From assembly GCA_963665045.2 (NCBI GenBank), contig CAXXJQ010000006.1, positions 1 through 64,000 of the forward strand: a stretch of 64,000 nt of DNA, written 5' to 3'. This document shows positions 29,097-38,765 of this stretch, piece after piece (within the stretch, counting starts at the first letter, position 1; every line of letters begins with the position of its first letter). Both the position numbers and the translations under genes were made by a program. The notes beneath the pieces are model-generated. The model was not told where the DNA came from, searched no databases, and was given only the letters and a program-made list of their open reading frames with translations. This stretch comes from JAFGRU01 sp016934985 (GTDB lineage: Bacteria > Desulfobacterota > Desulfuromonadia > Desulfuromonadales > JAAYDE01).

Positions 29097-29660
29097 TTAT
29101 TTCTTGAAAAGGGTTGATAAACGAATGTTCATTTGCACACCGGATTCTTGAGCGTCACCTCGTCCAAGAAAGGATATCTCGTCAAGAGTCAATATCCTTT
29201 CCGACTGTTCGATCAGGTAAATAAATTTTTTTACCTTGGGATATTCCCCGCCCACAGTAAAATTCAGGCCATAACGCAAAAGCTTCTTTTCCGGCATATC
29301 TTCCGGGCTGTACTGAATTCGATCAACCGTCAGACCTGCCATTGTTGCCAGAGACGATACTTCACTGACTAACGTCGGGAAGTCTCTGCGGACAGGGATC
29401 TTGTCCCAGAACAGTTTGATATCTGCACGCCCCCTCTTCACCAGTTCTCCTACCGGCAAACGACTCTCGCCGCTGCCGGCAAGCCGGTTGAAAAGCTGCT
29501 GGCGTCCGGCCAGTTGTGATTGGAGCTCCGCGGCCCGTGGTTTCAGCCACCAGTTAACACAAAGAAAAAGAACGAGGGTAAGCACTGCCAGAACCATGGT
29601 CAAAAGCGGCAAGAACCTATTTGTTTCCCAGATTTTCTTGCACCAGGCCTTGATCTGCAT
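29097..29660 (-). CDS. pilO: PilO/GspM-like inner-membrane assembly protein
   Basis: A 187-residue protein: a short cytoplasmic tail, one membrane helix (residues ~18-38), a coiled coil and a ferredoxin-like periplasmic domain that ends in TVGGEYPKVKKFIYLIEQSERILTLDEISF, the usual PilO pattern. With PilM and PilN it forms the inner-membrane platform. It overlaps almost end to start with its neighbours. Confidence 0.8.
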   Translation of the reverse strand: MQIKAWCKKIWETNRFLPLLTMVLAVLTLVLFLCVNWWLKPRAAELQSQLAGRQQLFNRLAGSGESRLPVGELVKRGRADIKLFWDKIPVRRDFPTLVSEVSSLATMAGLTVDRIQYSPEDMPEKKLLRYGLNFTVGGEYPKVKKFIYLIEQSERILTLDEISFLGRGDAQESGVQMNIRLSTLFKK

Positions 29661-29663
29661 GTC

Positions 29664-30218
29664 TTAGATAACCCCCTTCACCAAAACCGTAAAAGCAACG
29701 GCCTCGCGAGGCATCCGCCCCTCTTCCTTGAGGCTGGTCTGCCCTTGCTCCAAGAGGAAATAATCGGAGAAAGAGGCGTCAGCGGAAAGCTTTTCCAAAA
29801 ATTGCTGCAAATCTCGAAGATTCGCCGCCAATCCGCTCATCCTTACAGTGCGCTCACTGAAATTGGGCTGAATGGCGCGGATTTTTATTTTATCGGCAGC
29901 CAGACCTTCCAATTGATCGAGAAAGCCGGTCCAGTAAAAACGCCTTTTTTCAAGAATGTCGTTGGCAAAACGTATATCCTCGACAACCTTTTCCAAGGGG
30001 CGCCCCAGGTTTGCTGGCGTTCCCCCGGCCAGAGTTTCCGGCGCAGGGTATGTTTTCAGATAAGTCTTCAATTGCTTGATATGTCCCTGCAGAAAAACGG
30101 TATTCATAAGGTTCAGAGACAACATTACCAGCAGCAAACCAATTACGGCGCCAAATCCGAGATGCAACGCCCGACGATTAATATAGAGCCTGCTGGCTAA
30201 ATTGAGTTTGAATTTCAT
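29664..30218 (-). CDS. pilN: PilN/GspL-like inner-membrane assembly protein
   Basis: A 184-residue protein beginning with the PilN-type cytoplasmic motif LNLASRLYINRRAL, then a membrane helix (residues ~20-42), a coiled coil and a periplasmic domain (DKIKIRAIQPNFSERTVRMSG). It should bind PilM through its N-terminal tail and pair with PilO. Confidence 0.82.
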   Translation of the reverse strand: MKFKLNLASRLYINRRALHLGFGAVIGLLLVMLSLNLMNTVFLQGHIKQLKTYLKTYPAPETLAGGTPANLGRPLEKVVEDIRFANDILEKRRFYWTGFLDQLEGLAADKIKIRAIQPNFSERTVRMSGLAANLRDLQQFLEKLSADASFSDYFLLEQGQTSLKEEGRMPREAVAFTVLVKGVI

Positions 30219-30219
30219 T

Positions 30220-31140
30220 TCAGCGGTCCGCCATCAAACGTTGGGCTGCCCCCACAGCAGCGGCCAGACTTTGGAATAACTCGGCCGGGCAATCGGCTTT
30301 TTTCTGAAAAAACTTTTCCAGGCCCGCATCCAGAAAAACGGTTCTACCCGAAAAAAAACTGTTAAGGGAAGAAAAAAGGGTCAGGCCGAAATCGGCATCT
30401 GCATGAAAATAAAGCGGATTCTGGAGAATTGCCTCATGATGGTTGCGGCAATCGATAATTGAGCGCTGAATTTCCTGAAAAAGGTTTTCTCCTTTTTCCT
30501 TTGTTACCCGCGACCGGTAATAGCTCAAAGTCCTGTCAGCGAAATAGAAGAAATTCAGAATACCATCTTCACAACAAATGAAACTGAAATCATTCCCCCC
30601 GTCAAAAAGGGCGGAATAATAATTAAAACAGTTGAGAGCATGAAAATCCAAGACAGAGACAAAACACCCGAGTTCGTCGAAGACGTCCTCCCACACCTCG
30701 ACAACCTGGCGCGACATCAAGCTGACCAGCAGCTGTTGGGATGTGCCCCCCTGCTTTAGAACCTGATAGTCGAGATGAATATCCGCGGGCTCCAAAGGGA
30801 GTAAATTTTTCAAGCGCCAGCGCAGAAACTCCCGCCCTTCGCTTTTGGATTTGAAAAGTGTATCGATTTCGGTCAGCACCAATCTGCCCATCGACTCAGG
30901 CAGGGAAAGGGATATGCGTTCCTCACCTTCGGCAAATCCATCGAGAAGCGGCTTCAAAGCCTCGATCAGCTGACTTTTGTCGAAATCATTAGTCCTCGCC
31001 ATAACCGCAGGGGAAACCGCCGGGAAGGAAAAGGGAGCCGTCCGGCAACGGGCAATGGTGAAAGCCCCCCTTTTCTTTTGCAGGAGTACCGCGCGAAGCG
31101 CCGAAGCTCCTATGTCCACTCCAATATAGGACCTGGCCAT
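30220..31140 (-). CDS. pilM: PilM-like actin-fold assembly protein
   Basis: A 306-residue cytoplasmic protein of the actin/ASKHA fold. The N-terminus SYIGVDIGASALRAVLLQKK is the phosphate-1 loop, with an LSLPESMGRLVL strand later. It anchors the assembly ATPase to PilN. It starts two bases after the gspE stop. Confidence 0.83.
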   Translation of the reverse strand: MARSYIGVDIGASALRAVLLQKKRGAFTIARCRTAPFSFPAVSPAVMARTNDFDKSQLIEALKPLLDGFAEGEERISLSLPESMGRLVLTEIDTLFKSKSEGREFLRWRLKNLLPLEPADIHLDYQVLKQGGTSQQLLVSLMSRQVVEVWEDVFDELGCFVSVLDFHALNCFNYYSALFDGGNDFSFICCEDGILNFFYFADRTLSYYRSRVTKEKGENLFQEIQRSIIDCRNHHEAILQNPLYFHADADFGLTLFSSLNSFFSGRTVFLDAGLEKFFQKKADCPAELFQSLAAAVGAAQRLMADR

Positions 31141-31142
31141 AC

Positions 31143-32870
31143 CTATCTTTCAACCGCCTCCGGGAAGGTAACCCGATTGATTTCGGGGAGACTCGTTGAT
31201 CCGCTGAAAACCTTTTCCAGCGCCGACTCACGAAGAAGGATCATGCCCTGTTTTTGAGCAACCTTTTTAATCCGGCTTATAGGTTCCCGGTTAATGATCA
31301 TCTCCCGGATCTCGTCGTTCATATCCAGCAGTTCCATAATGGCGGTCCGCCCCTTGAACCCCAGGCCATGGCATTCTTGACAGCCCGCGCCAACGTAAAA
31401 GCTGACCTCCCGATATTTTTCATAGGAAAGCCCCGACTCTTGAAGGAGCTGGCGAGGATATTTTACGGCCTTTTTGCAATTGGGACAGATGACCCTGACC
31501 AGTCTCTGGGCAGCGACACAGTTCAGGGACGAGACAAAGTTATATGGGTCAAGACCCATGTGAAGGAAGCGCCCGATAACGTCGAAAACATTATTGGCGT
31601 GTACGGTAGAAAAGACCAGGTGCCCCGTCAGGGCCGACTGAACGGCAATCTGGGCAGTTTCCGGGTCCCGAATCTCGCCGATCATAATCTTATCAGGGTC
31701 ATGGCGCAATATGGAACGGAGCCCCCGGGCAAAAGTCAGGCCTTTCTTCTCGTTGACCGGCACCTGAAGAATACCGCGCACCTGATATTCCACCGGATCT
31801 TCAATGGTAACGATTTTTTCCTGAACATTGTGAATCTCGGAAAGAACCGCGTAAAGAGTAGTAGTTTTACCGCTCCCCGTCGGTCCCGTCACCAGAACCA
31901 TACCATAGGGTTCGCGAATCATGCGACGGAAGTTCTTCAAATCCCTTTCGTTGAATCCAAGGGAGTTCAGAGTCAGCCCTTTCAAATCAGAGGCAATCGC
32001 CTGCTTGTCCAGAATACGGATGACAGCATCCTCCCCGAAGATGCTCGGCATGATGGAAACCCTGAAATCGATAGATTTTTTGCCGAGACGGACCTTGAAA
32101 CGACCGTCCTGGGGTATCCTTCTTTCGGAAATATCGAGTTCGCTCATGACCTTGATGCGGGAGATAATGGGGCCCTGAAACCTGCCGTCAACCGGATCAG
32201 TGGCACTGTAAAGAACGCCGTCGATGCGGTATTTGATAACCACCCCTTCGTCGCTGGTTTCAATATGGATATCACTGGCACGTTTTTCGAGAGCGTCGAA
32301 GAGGGTGGAATCGATGAGACGGATAATCGGGCTCGAATCTGTGGTCAGCTTGTCGATGGAAAGAATTTCTTCACCTTTGTCGGTTTCTTTTACAAGCTGT
32401 AGCTTCAGATCCTGTGATGCTTCCTTTAGAACCCCCTTGGCTTCCGGGTCCTGCTCAAGAAGACGGGCTATCTCGGCCTGCGAAGCCACCTGAATATCCA
32501 ACGAAGTGCGAAGATGGTATTCGAGATTGTCGTAACGGCTGACATCCGTGGGGTCGGATACGGCAATAACCAGTTTGTCTTCTTTACGGGCAAGGGGAAG
32601 AAAATTATATTGTCGCGGGAAACCGACAGGCAAAGAGGCATTCAACTCGGGATCAGGGGCAAATCCTTTTAAATCAACGAAAGGAAGTTGAAACTGTTGT
32701 GCCAAAGCCTGGGCCAGAGCCTCCTGATCGAGAAGCCCCTCTTCCACCCCGATTTCCCCGAAACGACCGTCTTTCTCCTCCATTCGCTGGAGAATGAAGT
32801 CAACCTCCGAAGGCTCCAACGCACCCATATCAACTAAAATTTCGCCGACTTTACGATGCTCAAACTTCAT
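31143..32870 (-). CDS. gspE: GspE/PilB-family secretion ATPase
   Basis: A 575-residue assembly ATPase. An N-terminal MshEN domain (residues ~1-150) is followed by the AAA-like core with Walker A GPTGSGKTTTLYA, the Asp box, Walker B-type IMIGEIRDPETAQ and a His box. The four-Cys zinc site appears as CPNC near 440 and CQECHG. The ATG at 32870 has AAGGA six bases upstream; a TTG two codons earlier is less likely. Confidence 0.92.
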   Translation of the reverse strand: MKFEHRKVGEILVDMGALEPSEVDFILQRMEEKDGRFGEIGVEEGLLDQEALAQALAQQFQLPFVDLKGFAPDPELNASLPVGFPRQYNFLPLARKEDKLVIAVSDPTDVSRYDNLEYHLRTSLDIQVASQAEIARLLEQDPEAKGVLKEASQDLKLQLVKETDKGEEILSIDKLTTDSSPIIRLIDSTLFDALEKRASDIHIETSDEGVVIKYRIDGVLYSATDPVDGRFQGPIISRIKVMSELDISERRIPQDGRFKVRLGKKSIDFRVSIMPSIFGEDAVIRILDKQAIASDLKGLTLNSLGFNERDLKNFRRMIREPYGMVLVTGPTGSGKTTTLYAVLSEIHNVQEKIVTIEDPVEYQVRGILQVPVNEKKGLTFARGLRSILRHDPDKIMIGEIRDPETAQIAVQSALTGHLVFSTVHANNVFDVIGRFLHMGLDPYNFVSSLNCVAAQRLVRVICPNCKKAVKYPRQLLQESGLSYEKYREVSFYVGAGCQECHGLGFKGRTAIMELLDMNDEIREMIINREPISRIKKVAQKQGMILLRESALEKVFSGSTSLPEINRVTFPEAVER

Positions 32871-32895
32871 ACCCAATCCTTCTCAGTTTCAAGTA

Positions 32896-34104
32896 TCATC
32901 GTACCATCCCGGCCATCTGAAAAATCGGGATGTACATTGCAATGATAATTCCACCGATAATAACCCCGACAAATAATATTAACAGTGGCTCAAACAGGGA
33001 GGAAAGGCGATCCAGGCGGCGGGAAGTCTCCATCTCATAATATTCGGAAACGTTGAGAAGCATTTCTGACAGAGAACCCGTTTTTTCCCCCGCTGCAATC
33101 ATGGATAAAGCGATACTGGAAAACATCCCCAGTTTCTCGAACACCTGGGGAATGGCCCCTCCCTCCTTGACCTGGCGGATGGCTTGTTGGAATTCCGTTT
33201 CCAGATACATATTACCAAGAGTGCCGGATGACATCTCCAGGGCCTGGACAATGGGAATGCCGCTGTTAATGGTGGTGGCCAGAGTACGACAAAAGCGACC
33301 TAAAGAATATTCAAGGAACAGGGCACCGACCAGGGGAAAGGCGAGTCTTTTTTGGTCGAAAAGCAATCGCCCTCGTTCCGTTTTTAAAAACATGCGAAAA
33401 ACCAGAAAGATGACTACCAAACCCGGAACAACCAAGGGCAAAGCGTAACTAAGCCCTTCGGAAAAAGTGACCAGCACGCGGGTTATCCAGGGAAGCGCCA
33501 CCTGCGAGTCCGCATAAACTTGACTGAATCGGGGGATGACAAAAACCAGCAGAAAGAAAAATACCAATAAAGCCGTAGAGAACAAAAACAGGGGATAGAA
33601 GGAGGCTTTCCTTATAGCCTGGCGAACCTCAGCGACCTTTTTCTGGTAAACGATGTGGCGCTCCAGAACCAAAGGAATTTCACCGGTTTTTTCGCCGGCT
33701 TTCAGGGAGGCGATGTAGAGAGGAGGAAAAAGCTCGGGAAATTTGCCGAAGGCACCGGAGATAGCCGTGCCCCCTTTGATATCATTGCGGACATCCTGAA
33801 AAATAACCTTCAGTTGTTTGACATCCATGCGCTCAATAATCGCATCCAGGGCCTGAACCACCGGCAGGCCGGAGCGAATCAGAACCAACATCGCCTGGTT
33901 GAAAGAAAGAAACTGGCGTTCAGAAAAACGTCTGGGAAATATCCCGGGCAGGGAAAAAGAAGAAAAAAAACGCTTTTTAATCTGAAAAACATAAAAACCC
34001 TGATCTTCAAGGTTTTTCTTCAGAGTGGTCGAGTTGGCCGATTCAAACTCTTTTTCCAGGACGCGGCCGTCCGACGTTCCAATTTTACATAAAAAGGTCG
34101 CCAT
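32896..34104 (-). CDS. gspF: GspF/PilC-family inner-membrane platform protein
   Basis: A 402-residue protein with two homologous GspF domains (first about residues 70-190, second about 275-395) and hydrophobic helices near 170-190, 215-240 and 370-395. It starts the leftward secretion gene run. TTINSGIPIVQALEMSS and LVLIRSGLPVVQALDAI are the duplicated motifs. Confidence 0.92.
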   Translation of the reverse strand: MATFLCKIGTSDGRVLEKEFESANSTTLKKNLEDQGFYVFQIKKRFFSSFSLPGIFPRRFSERQFLSFNQAMLVLIRSGLPVVQALDAIIERMDVKQLKVIFQDVRNDIKGGTAISGAFGKFPELFPPLYIASLKAGEKTGEIPLVLERHIVYQKKVAEVRQAIRKASFYPLFLFSTALLVFFFLLVFVIPRFSQVYADSQVALPWITRVLVTFSEGLSYALPLVVPGLVVIFLVFRMFLKTERGRLLFDQKRLAFPLVGALFLEYSLGRFCRTLATTINSGIPIVQALEMSSGTLGNMYLETEFQQAIRQVKEGGAIPQVFEKLGMFSSIALSMIAAGEKTGSLSEMLLNVSEYYEMETSRRLDRLSSLFEPLLILFVGVIIGGIIIAMYIPIFQMAGMVR

Positions 34105-34480
34105 GGCGAAATTTTTTAACCGAAGGTCTCTGAAAAAGGTGATTCTGAAACAGTATAACGCATCTGGAGATAAATTACTCTCTCCAGTCCGGTAAATTCA
34201 AAAAGTCGAGTTGCGCCGGCAGCAGATCCACTATAAACCGGGAAAAACCAAGCCGTAGGGTGTTTTTTGCCGGAATGCCGTTAAAAAGCCAAAACACCAG
34301 ACAGGAATTATGTCGATAATAATGCACCACATATTTTAAAAGAAGCTTCATGAATTAGCTTCAATTAATAGCACTTATGATGCCTAAAAACAATTAAAGG
34401 CGACTCTAAACGAGTCGCCTTTAATTGTTTTCTGCAATTTCTGCCAAAAACTCGGCCTGAACTGCACGGCTTTCTAAATT
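34105..34480. other. Promoter region of the secretion operon and tRNA 3' flank
   Basis: About 375 bases without an ORF worth calling. The left part must contain the start of the long leftward secretion/ftsEX transcript. A 7-bp dyad lies at 34164-34170 and 34181-34187 (CTGGAGA / TCTCCAG, ten bases apart), 60-83 bases before gspF, and may be an operator. The right part has the tRNA terminator. Confidence 0.45.
34388..34430. terminator. Strong hairpin terminator after tRNA-Val
   Basis: A 19-bp perfect stem (34388-34406 with 34412-34430) with a five-base loop, AT-rich at its base so that it reads as A run plus T run on both strands. It should end the tRNA-Asp/tRNA-Val transcript and can also stop rightward reading. 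Confidence 0.9.
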
Positions 34481-34555
34481 GGTGGGCGAAACAGGGCTCG
34501 AACCTGTGACCCTCGGCTTGTAAGGCCGATGCTCTCCCAGCTGAGCTATTCGCCC
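34480..34555 (-). tRNA. tRNA-Val (anticodon TAC)
   Basis: A complete cloverleaf on the minus strand: acceptor GGGCGAA pairs with TTCGCCC, the anticodon loop is CTTACAA and the T loop TTCGAGC. The 3' CCA is encoded in the DNA. Confidence 0.97.
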
Positions 34556-34561
34556 ACTATA

Positions 34562-34639
34562 TGGCGGGGCTGACGGGACTCGAACCCGCGACCTCCGGCG
34601 TGACAGGCCGGCGTTGTAACCAAACTCTACTACAGCCCC
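34562..34639 (-). tRNA. tRNA-Asp (anticodon GTC)
   Basis: A complete cloverleaf on the minus strand with acceptor GGGGCTG/CAGCCCC, anticodon loop CTGTCAC and encoded CCA. It lies six bases upstream of tRNA-Val and is probably co-transcribed. Confidence 0.97.
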
Positions 34640-34677
34640 AAAACTCAAAAAATAATTAAATTAATCTGTAAAACGTT

Positions 34678-34950
34678 TTAATTTACTGCGTCTTTCAGCA
34701 TCTTGCCCGCTTTGAACTTGGGCGCTTTGGATGCTTTAATGGTAATTTTCTCCCCGGTCTGTGGGTTCTGACCCGTACGCGCGGCCCGCTCACCAACACT
34801 GAAAGTGCCAAACCCGACCAAGGCCACTTTATCACCAGCTTTGAGGGCTTCCGTTATGGCATCGGTGAACGCTTTGAGGGCTTTTTCAGCATCAGCTTTG
34901 CTCAGTCCAGCTTTTTCGGCCATGGCATTGATCAGCTCAACTTTTGTCAC
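34678..34950 (-). CDS. hup: HU-family DNA-binding protein
   Basis: A 90-residue nucleoid protein with the full HU pattern: MTKVELINAMAEKAGLSKADAEKAL, the VGFGTFSV turn and the arm RTGQNPQTGEKITI, ending AGKMLKDAVN. It bends DNA as a dimer. A consensus sigma-70-like promoter lies 50-80 bases upstream, so it is transcribed apart from lon. Confidence 0.96.
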   Translation of the reverse strand: MTKVELINAMAEKAGLSKADAEKALKAFTDAITEALKAGDKVALVGFGTFSVGERAARTGQNPQTGEKITIKASKAPKFKAGKMLKDAVN

Positions 34951-34999
34951 AGTGCACCTCCCGGTGAAAATGGTCTCAAAGGAATAACAACTTCCGAAG

Positions 35000-35029
35000 T
35001 ATATATCAGAATCAAGAAAAAAGTGTCAA
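35000..35029 (-). promoter_or_regulatory. Sigma-70-type promoter of hup
   Basis: On the minus strand TTGACA (35029-35024) is followed after 18 bases by TATATA (35005-35000). It lies between the lon stop and the hup start, with a purine-rich leader after it. Confidence 0.75.
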
Positions 35030-35057
35030 GTGAATATTACGGCTCAAACCGCCTTTT

Positions 35058-37445
35058 TTAGTGGCTGAGAGACTCTTCGGAGAATCTCTCGGGGCGGGTT
35101 TTGGGTAATCCGCTTCCAGGCAAATTTCTCAGGGAGTGATCCAGAACTTCATCCATATGGGAAACCGGGAACACCTTGAGAGCATCTTTAATCACAGGAG
35201 GAATTTCCTCCAGGTCTTTTTCATTATCCTGGGGAATCAACACCTTTTTGATCCCCGCCCGACGGGCCGCAAGAAGCTTTTCTTTCAGACCGCCGATCTC
35301 CAACACCCTGCCGCGCAAAGTGATTTCGCCGGTCATTGCCAGATCGGGATCAATCACGCGACCGGTCAGGGCGGAAGCCAGAGCGGTCGCCATAGTGATG
35401 CCTGCTGAAGGACCGTCTTTGGGGATAGCCCCTTCAGGAACATGAATATGGATGTCTATCTTCTGATAAAAATCCTCCTCCAACCCCAACTCGTTCCAGC
35501 GGGTACGAACATAACTCAATGCCGCTTGGGAAGATTCTTTCATGACATCGCCAAGTTTACCGGTGACGGTTAATTTTCCCTGACCGGGCATTATCGAAAC
35601 CTCGACATTCAGCAGTTCACCCCCCACCTCTGTCCAGGCCAAACCGTTGGCTACACCCACCAGATCGCCCTCTTCCTTGACCCCGAACTTGTATTTGGGA
35701 ATGCCCAGATATTTTTTGATGTCGACGCCCTCCAAAAAAACCGGTTCAGTTTTTTTGCCTGTTTTTACCAGTTCCCGGGCAAGTTTCCGGAAAACATTGG
35801 CGATCTCTCTTTCCAGATTCCGCACCCCCGCCTCATGGGTGTAGCGGCGGATGATCTCCAAAAGGGCAGAATCAGAAAACTCGGCCTTGTCCCCAGAAAA
35901 ACCGTGCGCCTCAGCTTGTTTTACAACCAGATAACGCTTGGCAATATTGAGCTTCTCCTCTTCGGTATAACCTTCCAGCCGGATGATCTCCATACGATCC
36001 TGAAGAGGTTTCGGCACTGAATGAAGCGAATTGGCAGTGGCCAGGAAAAGTACATTGGAAAGATCGAAGTCGACCTCGACAAAATGATCTCCAAAGTTAC
36101 AATTCTGCTCGGGGTCGAGAACTTCCAGGAGGGCAGACGACGGATCCCCCCGAAAATCCGTACTCATTTTGTCCACTTCATCGAGCAGGAAAACCGGGTT
36201 TTTAACCTCCGCCTTGCGCATGCCCTGAATAATTTTCCCCGGCATGGAGCCAATATAGGTTCTTCTATGGCCGCGGATTTCGGCCTCATCCCGTACTCCA
36301 CCCAGCGAAATACGCACAAATTTACGCCCCAGGGCTCTGGCCACGGAACGCCCCAGAGAGGTTTTACCGACACCGGGAGGCCCGACAAGGCATAAGATCG
36401 GTCCCTTGATTTTTTTGACCAGGGCTCGTACCGCGAGGAACTCGACAATTCTTTCCTTGACCTTCTCAAGTCCATAGTGATCGGCCTCGAGAATCTTTTC
36501 CGCACGGTCAAGGTTCAGGCTATCCCGAGTCTTTTCTTTCCACGGCAGGGCAATCAACCATTCGATATAGTTTCTAATCACCGTAGCTTCGGCCGACATG
36601 GGCGACATCATTTTGAGTTTGCGCAACTCGGCGAGACTTTTTTCCGTCGCCTCCTTGGACATCTTTTTGGCTTTTATCTTTTCCTCAAACTCCAGGAATT
36701 CCTTCTTAAACTCGTCCTTTTCACCCAACTCGCTCTGAATAGCTCGCATCTGCTCGTTGAGATAGTATTCCTTCTGGCTTTTTTCGACTTGGTTTTTGAC
36801 GCGGTTGCGAATTTTCTTCTCAATCTGCAGGATCTCGCTCTCTTTTTCCAGCAGGCGCAGAAGCTTTTCCAGACGTTTGTCAATTTCGACCGTCTCCAGA
36901 ATCATTTGTTTGTCGGTGATCTTGACTGAAAGATGGGAGACTATCGTGTCGCTGAAACGCGCCGGATCGGTCGTCCCCTGCACGGAAGCCACCAGTTCAC
37001 TGGGAACCTTTTTGCTAAGGTTGGCATAATTTTCAAAAGCCTCGGCAACACTGCGCATCAAGGCTTCAGTTTCAGGGGAAGCAACAGAGGTTTCGCCAAG
37101 CAGAAAGACGTCGGCGTAAAAACAATCTTCGCCACGCACGAATTCATGCAAACGCCCCCGCGACTTTCCTTCCATCAGAACTTTAAAGGTGCCATCCGGA
37201 AGCTTGAGCATCTGCACAATTTGCCCCAACGTACCGTATTCATAGATATCCTCGGGCCCGGGGTCATCGATTTTCGAGTCTTTTTGTGCGGCGAGAAAAA
37301 CTATTTTTTCTTTTTCGACGGCTTCTTCAAGAGCTTGAATGGAGCGCGGGCGTCCCACGAAAAGAGGTATGACCATATAAGGGAATACCACCACGTCCCT
37401 TAATGGCAACAGGGGGTATCGTTCCAGCATTAATTCGCTATCCAA
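35058..37445 (-). CDS. lon: ATP-dependent endopeptidase Lon
   Basis: A 795-residue LonA protease: N-terminal substrate domain (~1-200), coiled coil (~210-300), AAA+ module with Walker A GPPGVGKTSLG and Walker B FLLDEVDKM, and protease domain with catalytic Ser in DGPSAGITMATAL and Lys in GLKEKLLAARR. The start is a TTG at 37445: GGAGGAG lies eight bases before it, whereas the next ATG, five codons later, is too far from that site. It ends the tig-clpP-clpX-lon proteostasis group. Confidence 0.96.
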   Translation of the reverse strand: MDSELMLERYPLLPLRDVVVFPYMVIPLFVGRPRSIQALEEAVEKEKIVFLAAQKDSKIDDPGPEDIYEYGTLGQIVQMLKLPDGTFKVLMEGKSRGRLHEFVRGEDCFYADVFLLGETSVASPETEALMRSVAEAFENYANLSKKVPSELVASVQGTTDPARFSDTIVSHLSVKITDKQMILETVEIDKRLEKLLRLLEKESEILQIEKKIRNRVKNQVEKSQKEYYLNEQMRAIQSELGEKDEFKKEFLEFEEKIKAKKMSKEATEKSLAELRKLKMMSPMSAEATVIRNYIEWLIALPWKEKTRDSLNLDRAEKILEADHYGLEKVKERIVEFLAVRALVKKIKGPILCLVGPPGVGKTSLGRSVARALGRKFVRISLGGVRDEAEIRGHRRTYIGSMPGKIIQGMRKAEVKNPVFLLDEVDKMSTDFRGDPSSALLEVLDPEQNCNFGDHFVEVDFDLSNVLFLATANSLHSVPKPLQDRMEIIRLEGYTEEEKLNIAKRYLVVKQAEAHGFSGDKAEFSDSALLEIIRRYTHEAGVRNLEREIANVFRKLARELVKTGKKTEPVFLEGVDIKKYLGIPKYKFGVKEEGDLVGVANGLAWTEVGGELLNVEVSIMPGQGKLTVTGKLGDVMKESSQAALSYVRTRWNELGLEEDFYQKIDIHIHVPEGAIPKDGPSAGITMATALASALTGRVIDPDLAMTGEITLRGRVLEIGGLKEKLLAARRAGIKKVLIPQDNEKDLEEIPPVIKDALKVFPVSHMDEVLDHSLRNLPGSGLPKTRPERFSEESLSH

Positions 37446-37487
37446 TAAAAATTCTCCTCCAAACCAGCACCAGGTTTATTCCAGGCC

Positions 37488-38744
37488 TCATGCCGATTCT
37501 GCACATTCATAGAGAACGATCGGGTTGGCGTTCTTGTAAATGACATCCTCGTTGATAACCACTTCCTTGACACGATCCTGGGAGGGGACGTCATACATGA
37601 CATCAAGCATGGAATTTTCCAGGATGGAGCGCAAGCCGCGGGCACCGGTTTTTCTTTTCAATGCTTCCTTGGCTATGGCCACGAGGGCGCCATCGGTAAA
37701 CTTGAGATCCACCTTTTCCATCTCAAAAAGCTTCTGATACTGTTTGACCAGAGCGTTTTTGGGCTCCTTGAGAATTTCTATGAGCGCCTCTTCATCCAGT
37801 TCCTCCAGGCTGGCAATTACCGGCACACGGCCGACAAACTCGGGGATCAATCCGTACTTTAAAAGATCGCCGGGCTCGACCTTGGACAGGATATAGCCGA
37901 GATCCTCGTCTGCTTTGCCTTTGATGTCAGCACCGAAACCGATGGACTTAGAATCAGTCCGCTTGAGGATGATTTCCTTCAAACCGGAAAAAGCACCGCC
38001 GCAGACAAACAGGATATTGGTCGTATCCACCTTGAGGAATTCCTGCTGGGGATGCTTACGTCCTCCCTTGGGCGGAACACTGGCGAGGGTGCCCTCAATA
38101 ATTTTCAGAAGCGCCTGCTGAACACCTTCCCCGGAAACATCCCGAGTAATGGATGGAGAGTCGGTTTTGCGGGCAATCTTATCGATCTCGTCGATATAGA
38201 TAATCCCTTTTTGAGCTTTTTCAAGATCGTAATCCGCCGATTGCAGCAGATTGAGAATGATATTTTCAACATCCTCCCCGACGTAACCGGCTTCAGTCAG
38301 GTTGGTAGCATCAGCAATGGCGAAAGGAACGTTGAGAACCTTGGCCAGAGTTTGGGCCAGCAGAGTTTTACCGCTGCCGGTGGGACCGAGCAGAAGGATG
38401 TTGCTCTTCTGGATATCGATCTCGCTGTTTTCGGACTTTTTCTCGGAAAATTCAATCCGCTTGTAATGATTGTAAACGGCCACCGAGAGAATCTTTTTGG
38501 CACGTTCCTGACCGACGACATAGTCGTCAAGAATTTCCTTGATTTCATCCGGCCTGGGAAGTCTCCCCTTGGTGGTTGAGGAATCTTCCAGCTTGGTTTC
38601 CTCGGCAATGATGTCCTTACAAAGGTCAATGCACTCATCACAGATGTAAACAGCAGGCCCCGCGATCAGTTTTTTTACTTCATCCTGACTTTTGCCGCAG
38701 AAAGAGCAGGTCAGTTGTCCCGAATGCCCATCTTTATGATCCAC
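37488..38744 (-). CDS. clpX: ClpXP unfoldase subunit ClpX
   Basis: A 418-residue AAA+ unfoldase. The N-terminal zinc finger is CSFCGKS...CDECIDLC, Walker A is GPTGSGKTLLAQTLA, Walker B IIYIDEIDKIA, and the pore and sensor regions are present. The ClpP-docking loop IGFGADIKG is visible. It follows clpP by 21 bases. Confidence 0.97.
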   Translation of the reverse strand: MDHKDGHSGQLTCSFCGKSQDEVKKLIAGPAVYICDECIDLCKDIIAEETKLEDSSTTKGRLPRPDEIKEILDDYVVGQERAKKILSVAVYNHYKRIEFSEKKSENSEIDIQKSNILLLGPTGSGKTLLAQTLAKVLNVPFAIADATNLTEAGYVGEDVENIILNLLQSADYDLEKAQKGIIYIDEIDKIARKTDSPSITRDVSGEGVQQALLKIIEGTLASVPPKGGRKHPQQEFLKVDTTNILFVCGGAFSGLKEIILKRTDSKSIGFGADIKGKADEDLGYILSKVEPGDLLKYGLIPEFVGRVPVIASLEELDEEALIEILKEPKNALVKQYQKLFEMEKVDLKFTDGALVAIAKEALKRKTGARGLRSILENSMLDVMYDVPSQDRVKEVVINEDVIYKNANPIVLYECAESA

Positions 38745-38765
38745 GAATCCACCTCCGCAGAAGGA

